DNA from: an uncultured Pyrinomonadaceae bacterium
GTDB taxonomy: Bacteria; Acidobacteriota; Blastocatellia; Pyrinomonadales; Pyrinomonadaceae
Length of the DNA: 34,747 nucleotides
Direction of reading: 5' to 3'
Assembly (NCBI GenBank): GCA_902805935.1
Contig: CADCUR010000065.1
Coordinates: 4,302 to 39,048, forward strand
In this document: positions 16,347 through 25,060 of the stretch, piece after piece
Position numbering within the stretch: the stretch's first letter is position 1
Layout of the letters: each line of letters opens with the position of its first letter
The notes under the pieces: generated by a model
Database searches by the model: none
Seen by the model: only the letters and a program-made list of their open reading frames with translations
What the model was told of the DNA's origin: nothing
Translations under genes and position numbers: made by a program

Positions 16347-17408
16347 ATGCGATTCGGTAAAAAGAAAACGGTTGCCGGTTTAGATGTCGGTTCGAGTTCG
16401 ATAAAAATGGTCGAGCTGGACGGCAAAATGAACAGCTTGAACTTGGTAGGTCTGGGTTTTGAAAATTTGCCCGACAACACTATCGTTGACGGGCAGATAA
16501 TGGAGTTAAACGTCGTCTCAGACGTAATCAGCAACATCTGCAACAGCCATCAGATAACCACCACACACGTTGTGACCGGCGTCAGCGGACATTCGGTGAT
16601 TATCAAAAACATCGTTCTGCCGCCGATGAGCCAGGAAGAACTCGAAGAATCAATTGATTGGCACGCCGAGGAACATATTCCATACGATTTGGCGGATGTC
16701 AATCTCGATTATCAAGTGACGGGCGAAACCGCCGACTCGAAATCGGTTTTAATCGCCGCCTGCAAGCGCGAACGCATTGACAATATCAAACAGGCGATTC
16801 AACTCGCGGGCAAAACGCCGGTCGTCATTGACGTTGACACTTTCGCCCTGCAAAACTGCTACGAAATCAACTACCAGCCCGACGATTCGCAAGTCGTCAC
16901 CCTGCTCAATATCGGCGCCTCCACGATGAACGTCAATATCGTGCGCGGCACGCGCTCGCTCTTTACGCGCGACATAACGGTCGGCGGCAGCCAATTCACC
17001 GACGTTTTGCAGCGCAATTTAGGCTTGAGCTTTCAGCAAGCCGAAGCCGTCAAGCGCGGCGTGATGGACGGCACGGAAGGCATCGAGGAAAACGCCATCG
17101 AACCTTTAATTAACGATGTAACGGAAATCGTGGCGATGGAAATTCAAAAAACATTCGACTTCTATCGCGCTACGACCGACGACAGCAATGTCGTCGTGCA
17201 GAAAATTTTGATTTCCGGCGGCGGCTCGAAACTCGCCGGACTCGCCCAGGAATTGTCCAAACGCCTTGAGTTGCCGGTCGAAGTCCTCGACCCTTTCCGC
17301 AACATTAAAGTGGACGCGCGCAAATTCGACCCGGATTATTTAAGCGAAATTATGCCTGAAATGGCGGTCGCCGTCGGTCTGGCAGCCAGAGGAGTGGAAC
17401 TCAGATGA
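16347..17408 (+). CDS. pilM: Type IV pilus assembly protein PilM
   Basis: The 353-residue cytoplasmic protein has the actin/FtsA-like fold of PilM, which binds the cytoplasmic tail of PilN and couples the pilus motor to the inner-membrane alignment complex. Motifs are AGLDVGSSSIKMVEL near the N-terminus (phosphate 1), TTHVVTGVSGHSVIIKNIVL, the SHS2-type insert EESIDWHAEEHIPYDLADVN, TLLNIGASTMNVNIVR (phosphate 2) and KILISGGGSKLAGLAQEL (adenosine region). The start ATG at 16347 has an ideal Shine-Dalgarno TGGAGGAG. It overlaps pilN by four bases. Length and motifs are typical. Confidence 0.96.
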   Translation: MRFGKKKTVAGLDVGSSSIKMVELDGKMNSLNLVGLGFENLPDNTIVDGQIMELNVVSDVISNICNSHQITTTHVVTGVSGHSVIIKNIVLPPMSQEELEESIDWHAEEHIPYDLADVNLDYQVTGETADSKSVLIAACKRERIDNIKQAIQLAGKTPVVIDVDTFALQNCYEINYQPDDSQVVTLLNIGASTMNVNIVRGTRSLFTRDITVGGSQFTDVLQRNLGLSFQQAEAVKRGVMDGTEGIEENAIEPLINDVTEIVAMEIQKTFDFYRATTDDSNVVVQKILISGGGSKLAGLAQELSKRLELPVEVLDPFRNIKVDARKFDPDYLSEIMPEMAVAVGLAARGVELR

Positions 17409-18190
17409 TTAAAATAAACCTTTTAGATTCGGTAACGGAAAGACAAGCCGGAACAACGGTCCTCGTCGAGCGCAAGATTTCCAACCCGTCTTCGCGGTTG
17501 CTGTTGATGACGATGGCGACGGCGTTTCTGCTCGTGGCGATCATCGGCTGGGATGTCATTAGCACGCGGATGGCGAAAGCCGAAGCCGAACGGCAGCTCG
17601 CCGAGCAACAGCGAATCGCCGTCGAGATGGAAGCCGTAATGAAGGAAATGAAGGAGCTTGAAATAAAGATCCAAAACATTGACACGCGCATTACCGCCAT
17701 CAAGCGGCTCCGTGATTCGCAAGCCGGACCTTCCGCCGTTTTGGAAGCGATGCGCGAACGAATTTCGATGGTGCCGGGCGTTTATCTGGCATCGGTCGAG
17801 CAGACCGGCGAGCAGTTGATTATCAAGGGCGATTCGCCCGACGAATCGGCGGTCACGCAGTTCGGGCGCAGCTTAGAATTTTCCGGCGGGTTATTCTCGA
17901 ATCTCAATATCGAAACGCAGCGCAAGGAAAAACCGAATCAAGCGCCCGCGTCGCCGAACGCCTCCGACGCTCCGCCGCGCCAAGAAATCGTCGGCTTTAC
18001 GATTCGCTGCGCTTACACGCCTTCCAAAGCGAGAGCCTCGCAAAACACCGGGGCGACGACGGCGAGCAATATTGTCGAGCCGCAACAACAGCCGGGAGCA
18101 AACACCGTACAAAGCGCAATCAAACAACAATTGCCAAACCCGACGCCGCTGCCCGACGTCGCCGCACCGCCGCAGGTTGCTAAAAACTAA
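17405..18190 (+). CDS. pilN: Type IV pilus assembly protein PilN
   Basis: This 261-residue bitopic inner-membrane protein starts with the typical PilN motif MIKINLLD, which binds PilM in the cytoplasm. A single membrane helix follows at about residues 33-53 (LLLMTMATAFLLVAIIGWDV), then a coiled coil (about 57-105) and a periplasmic ferredoxin-like domain (VPGVYLASVEQTGEQLIIKG, residues about 120-170). The last 90 residues are a Pro/Gln/Ala-rich, probably disordered tail that is longer than in most PilN proteins (about 180-200 residues). The start overlaps the pilM stop (ATGA). Confidence 0.94.
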   Translation: MIKINLLDSVTERQAGTTVLVERKISNPSSRLLLMTMATAFLLVAIIGWDVISTRMAKAEAERQLAEQQRIAVEMEAVMKEMKELEIKIQNIDTRITAIKRLRDSQAGPSAVLEAMRERISMVPGVYLASVEQTGEQLIIKGDSPDESAVTQFGRSLEFSGGLFSNLNIETQRKEKPNQAPASPNASDAPPRQEIVGFTIRCAYTPSKARASQNTGATTASNIVEPQQQPGANTVQSAIKQQLPNPTPLPDVAAPPQVAKN

Positions 18191-18237
18191 TCACTACCTA
18201 TCGAACGCTTTGTTTGAAAAAATAAAAGGAAACCGAA

Positions 18238-18882
18238 ATGTTAGAAAAATTAAAAGCCCAGCCTTGGCACATTCAACTGATAATTTTAGTCATCATCGCG
18301 TCGTTGCTTTACTTGACGGTTTGGTATTTCGTAACCAGCGAAACGCGCGTCGAGATTCAAGATTTGAACGAAAAGGTCGCGCAATTGACTGCTAAAAACG
18401 AAGCGGCGAAAATCGCCACGCAGCGCATCAACGAATTCCGCTCGCTTTACGCCAGCAAATCAATGGAATACGACGAACTGAAAGTTCTGCTGCCGGAAGA
18501 GCGCGAAATTACCAATGTTCTACAGGGTCTGCAGGACACGGCGGGCGAGAGCCGCCTGATTGTCAATCGGTTCAGCCCGCGCGACGACGTGCAGCAGGAC
18601 GCGATGATGGCAAAACCGGTCGAAATCGAAGTGGACAGCAATTTTAATAATTTGCGCGCCTTTTTCGATAAAATGGCGAAACTCCAGCGCATCGTTTCGA
18701 TTACCGATTTCAAGTTAAATCAGTTGGAGAAACAATCCGCGGACCGAACCTTGCACGCGCAATTTTTGCTAACGGCTTACTACGCCGCGCCGGAAACCCT
18801 GGCAGCGCCCGCCGCTGTCCCGCCTGGCGCGCCCGCGCCGAAAGGCAGCCCTCAGCCCGCCGCCTCGCCTGCGGTGAAATAA
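18238..18882 (+). CDS. pilO: Type IV pilus assembly protein PilO
   Basis: The 214-residue protein pairs with PilN in the alignment complex. It has a short cytoplasmic N-terminus, one membrane helix at about residues 12-32 (IQLIILVIIASLLYLTVWYF), a coiled coil (VEIQDLNEKVAQLTAKNEAA) and a periplasmic ferredoxin-like domain with the characteristic LLPEEREITNVLQGLQDTAG and later ALQRIVSITDFKL-like pattern (KLQRIVSITDFKLNQLEKQS). A short Ala/Pro-rich tail ends the protein. The gene follows pilN after 47 bases with AAAGGAAA upstream of the ATG. Confidence 0.94.
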   Translation: MLEKLKAQPWHIQLIILVIIASLLYLTVWYFVTSETRVEIQDLNEKVAQLTAKNEAAKIATQRINEFRSLYASKSMEYDELKVLLPEEREITNVLQGLQDTAGESRLIVNRFSPRDDVQQDAMMAKPVEIEVDSNFNNLRAFFDKMAKLQRIVSITDFKLNQLEKQSADRTLHAQFLLTAYYAAPETLAAPAAVPPGAPAPKGSPQPAASPAVK

Positions 18883-18928
18883 AGTTTGTCGAAAAATTTA
18901 TTTGAAAATACTGCTTGAGAGAAAAGTT

Positions 18929-19723
18929 ATGATGAAATCGAAAATTACACGCCTTTTGAGTTTGAGTTTAGCCTGCGCCGGATTCATACTGGCGAGCGGA
19001 AACGACGCGGCGGTTAGCGCCCAAACGCGCGACCCGTTTAGTAAACCGGCGTGGGCGCAACCGCGCGTTACCGGTTCACCGACCGGCAGCAGCGGTTCCG
19101 GCGTGACTGCAACTGGCAAACCGAAACCCACCGGTCCGCCGCCTGTGATAATCGTTACCGCGCCGCCGATTGAAAGCCGCATCGCTTATTACAAAAATAT
19201 CCGCGAGTCAGCAGCGGCAAGCGGATTGGACATTCCGAAAGTGACGAGCGTTTTGACTTTGGACGAAATGGCGGTGACCGGTATCTTTCGCACGCCGCGC
19301 GGTTATGCGGCGATGGTCGAAGCCAAACCGATTAAACTTTCCTACACGATTTATCCGGGCGAAAAGTTTTTCGACGGTCAACTCGTGGCGATTGAAGAAA
19401 ACCGGCTCGTGTTCCGTAAAGTGACGAAAATGAGCAACAAAAAATTCGTCTCTTCGGTGGAAAATAAAACTCTCCGTCAATATACGGTCGAGCAGGAAGT
19501 CCAAGGCACTGCTCCGATTCAAGCGACACCGCGCTCGGATGAGCCGACCCAGAACGCGCTCGTTCCGAAAGAGTCGCAGCCGATTCTAGTCGCGCCGTCG
19601 TTGATTATCTCTCCGCTTGATGAAATGAACCGACAACCGGTTGAGGCGCCAGCCAAAACGGTCAAGGAGAAATCCGGCAAAAAAGCGAAAAAGCCTGTCA
19701 AAGTCGCCAAAAATCAAAATTAG
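18929..19723 (+). CDS. pilP: Type IV pilus assembly protein PilP
   Basis: I start at the ATG at 18929 (the TTG at 18902 gives a poor N-terminus), giving 264 residues. The N-terminus is a signal peptide (RLLSLSLACAGFILASGNDA, cleavage near AVSAQ). The Cys in SLAC does not fit a good lipobox, so whether it is a lipoprotein, as in Pseudomonas, is unclear. Residues about 75-190 hold the PilP homology domain: TLDEMAVTGIFRTPRGYAAM, KLSYTIYPGEKFFDGQLVAI, ENRLVFRKV. It links the PilN/PilO ring to the PilQ secretin. The C-terminal 60 residues are Pro/Lys-rich and probably disordered. Confidence 0.9.
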   Translation: MMKSKITRLLSLSLACAGFILASGNDAAVSAQTRDPFSKPAWAQPRVTGSPTGSSGSGVTATGKPKPTGPPPVIIVTAPPIESRIAYYKNIRESAAASGLDIPKVTSVLTLDEMAVTGIFRTPRGYAAMVEAKPIKLSYTIYPGEKFFDGQLVAIEENRLVFRKVTKMSNKKFVSSVENKTLRQYTVEQEVQGTAPIQATPRSDEPTQNALVPKESQPILVAPSLIISPLDEMNRQPVEAPAKTVKEKSGKKAKKPVKVAKNQN

Positions 19724-19956
19724 AAATTACGAAACGAAAGGCGAGCGGCAACGGTAAAAAGTTTAATTTGATTCGGTGATATTTCTGAGTCTGAAAATTA
19801 CAACTTTTCTAATCACCTAAAACTTGAGCCGAGCAATCGGCAAATCAAAGCGGCGCGGTCGCTTATCCACAGAACGCGCTTTCAATTCAACGATAAAACT
19901 ACAATTTACGCATCTCTTAAAACTTAAAAGAGAGATGAACTTACTACGGAGGAAAC

Positions 19957-21714
19957 ATGGATTCTCTAAAAAATTTAAGCGGCTACGGCAAACGCGCCGT
20001 CTTCGCTTTAATGATTATCAGTTCGATAGCCTTAACCTCGTTCACGCAAACCGTCGAATCGCAGCAGCAGGGCAAACGCTTCGGCGATCCGGGATTCATC
20101 GGCGAGCCGATAAATTTGAACGTCGTCAACGCCGATATACGGGATATTTTGAATTACATCACTGAACAATACGGCGTCAATTTCGTGATTGACAAATCGG
20201 TGAAAGCCGTTCCCGTTACCATCAACGTCAACAACGTTCCCTGGAACATCGCGCTCGAATCGGTTTTGCGCTCGCAGGAACTCGGCGTGCAGGTCAACGG
20301 CTCGATTCTGCGCATCGCCGAGCAGAAAACCCTCGCCGACGAACAATCAATCGCGCAAAGAATCAGAGACAATCAACTCGATACGTCGCCGCTCTATACG
20401 GAATTCATTCGTCTGAATTACGCGCGCGCTTCGGGAACTTTGAACGGTGATTCGGGTGGTGCCGGAGCGTTCACTTCGGGCGTTTCCAGTAACAGTTCCA
20501 ATGCGGGAAGCATCAGCAACAGCGGCGGCTCCGACCAGGGCATTTTGGGAATCATCAAACGCCGTCTGTCGCGGCGCGGCGCGGTCGAGGTTGACGGGCG
20601 CAGCAATACTTTAATCATCACCGACGTTCGTGAAAACATTGACGCTATTCGTCAACTCGCCACCTTGCTCGACCAACCCGAACCGCAAGTCGAAATCGAA
20701 GCCCGAATCGTAATCGCCACGCGCAATTTCAGCCGCGATTTGGGCGTGCAACTTGCCGCCCTCGTTTTGAGCAACGGCAGAGCCGCTTCGTTCGCTACCG
20801 CTCCAGGTAGTCAGCTTCAAGACCCAGCCGGAGGCGCGGGCGGCGGCGCGGGAGCGCAAAATACTACTGGATTCAGAGAGAACGGTATTCCGGTAGGCAT
20901 TGGGCGTGATCCAAATAACAGTTTGATTTCTTCGATACCGAATACGGTTATCGGTTTGACGACCGGCATTTTCGGCTCGGCGCAAATCAGCGCATTGATT
21001 ACCGCCGGAGAAGCGAAAGGTCAGGCGAAAACCATCGCCACGCCGCGCATCACGACTTTGAACAATCGTCCGGCGCAAATCGAAAGCGGTTCGCAAATTC
21101 CGGTCACGACCATTCAGCCGGGCGGCGGCGCAGCGGGAACTTTGATTGCGACGACCGAATACGTTTCGGTTCCGCTGCGTCTGGCGGTGACGCCGCAAAT
21201 CACCGATGTCGGCACGGTTTTGTTGAACGTGGTGGCGGAAAACAGTTCGGCGGTCGCCACGGGCGGTTTCGCTCCGGCAATCTCGACGCAGAGAATGCAG
21301 ACGCAGGTGATGGTACCGGACGGCGGCACGACGGTCGTCGGCGGGGCGCTGCTCGACAGCGAGCGCGAAACGCAAGACCGCACGCCGGGTTTGGCGCGCG
21401 TTCCGCTGCTCGGCAACTTGTTCAAACGCAAAGGCGTGTTCCGTGATTCGACCGAGCTTTTATTCTTTATCACGCCGCGCATTTACCGACCGGATTACCA
21501 GGGCAATCTGACTTCGGGCAAAATCAGCGACGGGCAGCGCTCGACGACAATTCTGCAGCCGGTTCCGCTCGGCAATCCGGCTTCCAATTCGGTCGTTCCG
21601 AGCAACACGATTCCGAGCAATCAGCAATCGCCAATCGTTCCGGTGCAGCCGGTTCAACAGGTGCAGCCGACGGTTCAGCCGCCGACCACGCCCGGCAGTA
21701 TCAACCGACCATAA
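19957..21714 (+). CDS. pilQ: Type IV pilus secretin PilQ
   Basis: The 585-residue protein is the outer-membrane secretin through which the pilus passes. A signal peptide ends near TSFTQTVESQ. The STN/N0 domain (about residues 48-130) contains LNVVNADIRDILNYITEQYG and VPVTINVNNVPWNIALESVL. An N1-type domain follows (about 145-250), split by a Gly/Ser-rich loop. The secretin domain covers about 255-510, with TIATPRITTLNNRPAQIESG, VVGGALLDSERETQDRTPGL and RVPLLGNLFKRKGVF...TELLFFITPRI. The N-terminal AMIN domains of proteobacterial PilQ are absent, explaining the short length. A Pro/Gln-rich tail of about 70 residues extends past the secretin. The ATG has a strong GGAGGA. Confidence 0.95.
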   Translation: MDSLKNLSGYGKRAVFALMIISSIALTSFTQTVESQQQGKRFGDPGFIGEPINLNVVNADIRDILNYITEQYGVNFVIDKSVKAVPVTINVNNVPWNIALESVLRSQELGVQVNGSILRIAEQKTLADEQSIAQRIRDNQLDTSPLYTEFIRLNYARASGTLNGDSGGAGAFTSGVSSNSSNAGSISNSGGSDQGILGIIKRRLSRRGAVEVDGRSNTLIITDVRENIDAIRQLATLLDQPEPQVEIEARIVIATRNFSRDLGVQLAALVLSNGRAASFATAPGSQLQDPAGGAGGGAGAQNTTGFRENGIPVGIGRDPNNSLISSIPNTVIGLTTGIFGSAQISALITAGEAKGQAKTIATPRITTLNNRPAQIESGSQIPVTTIQPGGGAAGTLIATTEYVSVPLRLAVTPQITDVGTVLLNVVAENSSAVATGGFAPAISTQRMQTQVMVPDGGTTVVGGALLDSERETQDRTPGLARVPLLGNLFKRKGVFRDSTELLFFITPRIYRPDYQGNLTSGKISDGQRSTTILQPVPLGNPASNSVVPSNTIPSNQQSPIVPVQPVQQVQPTVQPPTTPGSINRP

Positions 21715-21855
21715 TTGACGATTCGACATTTGAAGCCCGCGCTTTGGAGCGCGTGTTTAAAGCAAAAACCGGCGGAAGAAGCGAGCTTCAAATGTTGAAA
21801 ATCTTCAAATATGAACCGGTGATATAAAAACCGATAGACAAGTTTCCTCGAATGT

Positions 21856-21893
21856 TTCCCGTCAGACAATTGCTTGTCTGACGGGAATTTTTA
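21856..21893 (+). terminator. Rho-independent terminator of the pil operon
   Basis: A perfect 14-bp stem TTCCCGTCAGACAA / TTGTCTGACGGGAA with a TTGC loop is followed by TTTTTA. It lies about 140 bases after the pilQ stop. Confidence 0.93.
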
Positions 21894-22166
21894 TCTTTAA
21901 AAAAATGTAATCACCGCGTCGGCGACGCGTTGAAAAGCATTTTGATTTCGTAGATTCATTATCGAACCGCTCCGAATTGAAAAAAGCCCAGTATCAAAAA
22001 TTACAGCACGAAGAAAGATTTATCTGTTTCCAACCTTCCATTTTTAATTTTTTGGAGACCAAAAGATTATTCATTTGACTGGTAATAGACAATTTGAACG
22101 TAAGGAATTGGTAATGCTGTCAGCAAAAAAAACAAAAATAGTCGTCGTAGATTCTGACGAGCCGAT
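21894..22166. other. Intergenic stretch with no supported gene
   Basis: Between two terminators lies about 270 bases of A/T-rich sequence. A 61-codon ORF (22075-22260) runs through the downstream terminator hairpin, lacks a convincing ribosome binding site and has no family resemblance, so I do not call it. A short dyad CGCGTCGGCGACGCG occurs near 21917. I see nothing else. Confidence 0.5.
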
Positions 22167-22208
22167 AAAAAAGGATGAGTTAGGCAATTACTTAACTCAT
22201 CCTTTTTT
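22167..22208. terminator. Bidirectional terminator
   Basis: Six A, then GGATGAGTTA / TAACTCATCC (22173-22182 and 22193-22202) around a 10-base loop, then six T. It ends the minus-strand FG-GAP gene, whose stop is at 22265, and could also stop plus-strand read-through. Confidence 0.9.
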
Positions 22209-22264
22209 ATTCGAGTTTGCCGGTTATTCAATACTGTTCGCCGACAATTTCTTTTACTGATTCA

Positions 22265-23713
22265 TTATTGCGCGAGGTAGCCGCTCGGCACAGGAACGTC
22301 TTCGGTCGCGCCGAAGAATACCGCGCTGAAAGTGCTGTTAGAACTTCGCAGGATATACCAGTTGCTGCCGCGCAGCACAGCAATGTCGGTTTTGCCGTCG
22401 CCGTCGTAATCCGCCGGAACGGGTTTGTCGGTAGAAATTCCGAACGATACGCCGGTGAAACCGAGTTGGCTTCTTTGGATATACCAAACGCCGTCACGGT
22501 AAACGGCGACATCGGTTTTGCCGTCGCCGTCGTAATCCGCTTGGACGAGTCTGTCGTTGGAAGCGCCGAACTGAATGCCGACGAATCCTAATTGGCTGCG
22601 CTGGATATACCAGGTGCTTTGGCTCGGACGGAACACGGCGATGTCGGTTTTGCCGTCGCCGTCGTAATCGCCCTGCGCGATTTTATCGCCCGCCGCTCCA
22701 AAAGACGCCGAAACGACCTGGGCGTTCGAACTTTGCAAAATATACCAAGCATTATTTGACGGACGGAAAACGGCAATATCCGACTTTAAATCGCCGTCGT
22801 AATCGCCGACGACCGGCACGTCGCCGCTTGCGCCGAACTGCGTTCCCGTAAATCCGGCGGTGCTTCTCTGTATATACCAAGTGCCGTTTGACGGACGGAA
22901 AACGGCGTAATCGCTTCGGCGGTCGCCGTCGTAATCGGCTGAGACAATTTTGTCGCCGCCCGCTCCGAACTGCGCGGCGAGCAAATTACCGTTTCCGCTG
23001 TTCAGACTATACCAAGTTCCGTTCGACGGGCGAAAAACCGCGACATCGGATTTGCCGTCGCCGTCGAAATCGGAAATCGCGGCGCGTTGCGCGCTCGTGC
23101 TGTCGCTGATGCTGCGGCTCGCCGTGTAGATGTAATCGCCGCCCGGTCCGCCGTCGCTGTTGGCGGCGTTTCCGGCGACGTAAAAGCTGACCGTGCCGAC
23201 TCCGCTTGCGGGCGCGCGCCATGTGAAAGTCCAGGATTTTGAGCCGAAGCTGGTCGGAATTAAACCGTCAACCGTGTGTTCGACATAAGAGCGCACGTTG
23301 CCGCCGACGATGCCATTGAGAATTTGCATTTGCGTCGGCGTTTGCGTCGGCAGCGTGAACGTGCCGGCGGCTCTGCCTTGATTGTCCACGGCGGTCAGTT
23401 GAAAGCCGTAAATCACCGCATCTTCTTTGCTGGTCGTTACGGTAACGGGAATTTGCTGATTCGGCGCGTATGTGGCAGGCAGAGCGGAAATGGATACGCT
23501 GCCCGAACCGCTGTTTAAGGGGTTGTCCGAATGACAAGCCGTGCAATTGCTCTCGCCCGGCGCGTTCGTGTGCGCGGGCGTCGGACCGAACGCCGACGCG
23601 CTGACTTTATCCGAACGGACGGCGAATTTCTGAAAACAGAAAACGGCGAATACGGCGGCGATGGTCACCGCCGTTAATTTTATAAACCGAATTTGACGCA
23701 AAGCGGCTGACAT
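22265..23713 (-). CDS. Secreted Reeler-like protein with CxxCH and FG-GAP repeats
   Basis: The 482-residue protein starts at the ATG at 23713 with AAGGAG upstream. A signal peptide or anchor (IKLTAVTIAAVFAVFCFQKF) is followed by FGPTPAHTNAPGESNCTACH, a conserved-looking segment with one CxxCH motif that could bind c-type haem. Residues about 70-200 form a Reeler / choice-of-anchor-like beta domain (VTVTTSKEDAVIYGFQLTAV, SWTFTWRAPASGVGTVSFYV). Residues about 210-482 are six FG-GAP/VCBS-like repeats with calcium-binding DxDGDGKxD loops (DFDGDGKSD, DYDGDGKTD). The protein ends FGATEDVPVPSGYLAQ, much like the M36 peptidase at 28184. It is probably cell-surface or extracellular; the function is unknown. 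Confidence 0.85.
   Translation of the reverse strand: MSAALRQIRFIKLTAVTIAAVFAVFCFQKFAVRSDKVSASAFGPTPAHTNAPGESNCTACHSDNPLNSGSGSVSISALPATYAPNQQIPVTVTTSKEDAVIYGFQLTAVDNQGRAAGTFTLPTQTPTQMQILNGIVGGNVRSYVEHTVDGLIPTSFGSKSWTFTWRAPASGVGTVSFYVAGNAANSDGGPGGDYIYTASRSISDSTSAQRAAISDFDGDGKSDVAVFRPSNGTWYSLNSGNGNLLAAQFGAGGDKIVSADYDGDRRSDYAVFRPSNGTWYIQRSTAGFTGTQFGASGDVPVVGDYDGDLKSDIAVFRPSNNAWYILQSSNAQVVSASFGAAGDKIAQGDYDGDGKTDIAVFRPSQSTWYIQRSQLGFVGIQFGASNDRLVQADYDGDGKTDVAVYRDGVWYIQRSQLGFTGVSFGISTDKPVPADYDGDGKTDIAVLRGSNWYILRSSNSTFSAVFFGATEDVPVPSGYLAQ
22280..23080. repeat. Tandem DNA repeats encoding FG-GAP units
   Basis: The phrase TTTTGCCGTCGCCGTCGTAA recurs at 22390, 22516 and 22648 and in diverged copies further on, with a period of about 126-135 bases. 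It encodes the DYDGDGKTD loop on the minus strand. The same phrase occurs in the repeat region of the gene at 28184. Confidence 0.85.
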
Positions 23714-23944
23714 GATTTTTGACTCCTTGACTTCAGGTTAGAATTTTTTCTTTGGACGTTTAGATTTGATTAAAAGTTTAAGAAAAACCTATGTTTTGAA
23801 AATATGCTTTGTCGCCTCAAAAGTCAAAAAAAATAGAAGCGCACGGGCAGCAAATTAATATAAACTTATTTTAGCCAGCCGAAGTGTTCGTTAAAGACGA
23901 CTTTCGAGTTTTGCTTTTTTGCTTTTAATTTTTTAATTTTAGAT

Positions 23945-25060
23945 GTGCTTATTCTGCAAATAATCGTTTACGCCGTTGGCGCGACGGCGATAATTTTAAC
24001 AATTTTGCCTTTTTTGAGATTCGGAATGTGGTGGATTCGCATCGGCGATTTTCCGCGCCTTCAAATCGCGTTTTTGTGTTTGGCAACGGCGATGGTTTTA
24101 GTTCTCTCCGCCGATTTTCCGCTGCGTGCATTTGAAACGGTTTTTCTGCTGACGCTCGTCGCCTGCGCCGCATATCAGCTTTACTGCGTTCTGCCGTATC
24201 TGCCGTTTTACCCGAAACAAGTCGAAACGAGCCGCTCGCCGCCCGGCGAAAATACCATCAAACTTTTGATATTCAACGTCTTTATCGAAAACCGGCAGTC
24301 GGCGAAACTTTTGCAGGCGGTCGAAAAACTCGACCCGGACGTAATTTTGCTGGCTGAACCCGACGAGCGCTGGGTGACGGAGGTTGCGGCGCTCGAAAAA
24401 AATTATCCTTACACGGTTTTGCATCCGCTCGATAACGCTTACGGAATGGCTCTCTACTCCAGGCTCGAACTCGACAAACCGCAATTGAATTTTTTTATCG
24501 AAGACGATATTCCTTCGATTATCACGGGCGTCAAATTAAAATCCGGCGAGATGATAAATCTTTACTGCCTGCATCCGCGACCGCCCGTGCCGACCGAAAG
24601 CGACCGCTCGAACGAACGCGACGCGGAACTTTTGTTCGTCGGGCGGATGATCAACGAGCGCGACGCGCCGACGATCACCGCTGGCGATTTTAACGATGTC
24701 GCTTGGTCGCGGACGACGAAACTTTTCCAGAAAATTAGCGGCTTGCTCGACCCGCGCGTCGGGCGCGGTCTCTACACATCTTTTCACGCGAAGTATCCGA
24801 TTCTGCGGTTTCCGCTCGATCACGTTTTTCACTCGAATCATTTTCGGCTCGCCGATCTGCGTCGTCTGCCGCGTCTCGGATCAGACCATTTCCCGATTTT
24901 CATCGCATTAAGTTACGAAAGAGACGCCGAACACGCGCAGGAAGAACCCGTCGCCACGCCCGAAGACGAAAAGGAAGCGGTCGAAACGATTATCGAAACG
25001 CTCGAAATGATTGAAGCAGAGGAAGCGGAAAAAGCAGAAGGTGAAAAAGTGAAAAGTTGA
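23945..25060 (+). CDS. Membrane-anchored endonuclease/exonuclease/phosphatase family protein
   Basis: The start is GTG at 23945 (no in-frame ATG nearby), giving 371 residues. Three hydrophobic segments occupy about residues 1-85 (LQIIVYAVGATAIILTILPF, IAFLCLATAMVLVL, FETVFLLTLVACAAYQLYCV). The EEP domain follows (about 105-330): KLLIFNVFIENRQ, DPDVILLAEPDERW (metal-binding Glu), TITAGDFNDVAW (GDFN) and RLGSDHFPIF (SDH). The architecture is that of the YafD-like group, anchored in the inner membrane with a catalytic domain outside or inside. The substrate could be a nucleic acid or phospholipid. The last 45 residues are Glu-rich and low-complexity; their DNA forms one arm of a long inverted repeat with the convergent gene end. 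Confidence 0.87.
   Translation: MLILQIIVYAVGATAIILTILPFLRFGMWWIRIGDFPRLQIAFLCLATAMVLVLSADFPLRAFETVFLLTLVACAAYQLYCVLPYLPFYPKQVETSRSPPGENTIKLLIFNVFIENRQSAKLLQAVEKLDPDVILLAEPDERWVTEVAALEKNYPYTVLHPLDNAYGMALYSRLELDKPQLNFFIEDDIPSIITGVKLKSGEMINLYCLHPRPPVPTESDRSNERDAELLFVGRMINERDAPTITAGDFNDVAWSRTTKLFQKISGLLDPRVGRGLYTSFHAKYPILRFPLDHVFHSNHFRLADLRRLPRLGSDHFPIFIALSYERDAEHAQEEPVATPEDEKEAVETIIETLEMIEAEEAEKAEGEKVKS

Noticed and set aside
19863-19871. TTATCCACA, a perfect DnaA-box match upstream of pilQ
   Set aside because: A single box without clustering, an AT-rich unwinding region or dnaA/dnaN nearby is expected by chance in a genome.
20611-21375. 254-codon minus-strand ORF inside pilQ
   Set aside because: Arg-rich antisense shadow with no family resemblance; the plus strand encodes a canonical secretin here.
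22075-22260. 61-codon ORF between the pil operon terminator and the FG-GAP gene
   Set aside because: It runs straight through a strong bidirectional terminator hairpin, has no good ribosome site and no recognisable sequence.
22280-23080. Regular about 130-base repeats, considered as a CRISPR-like array
   Set aside because: The units lie in frame within a gene, encode known FG-GAP-like loops, and have no constant-length unique spacers.
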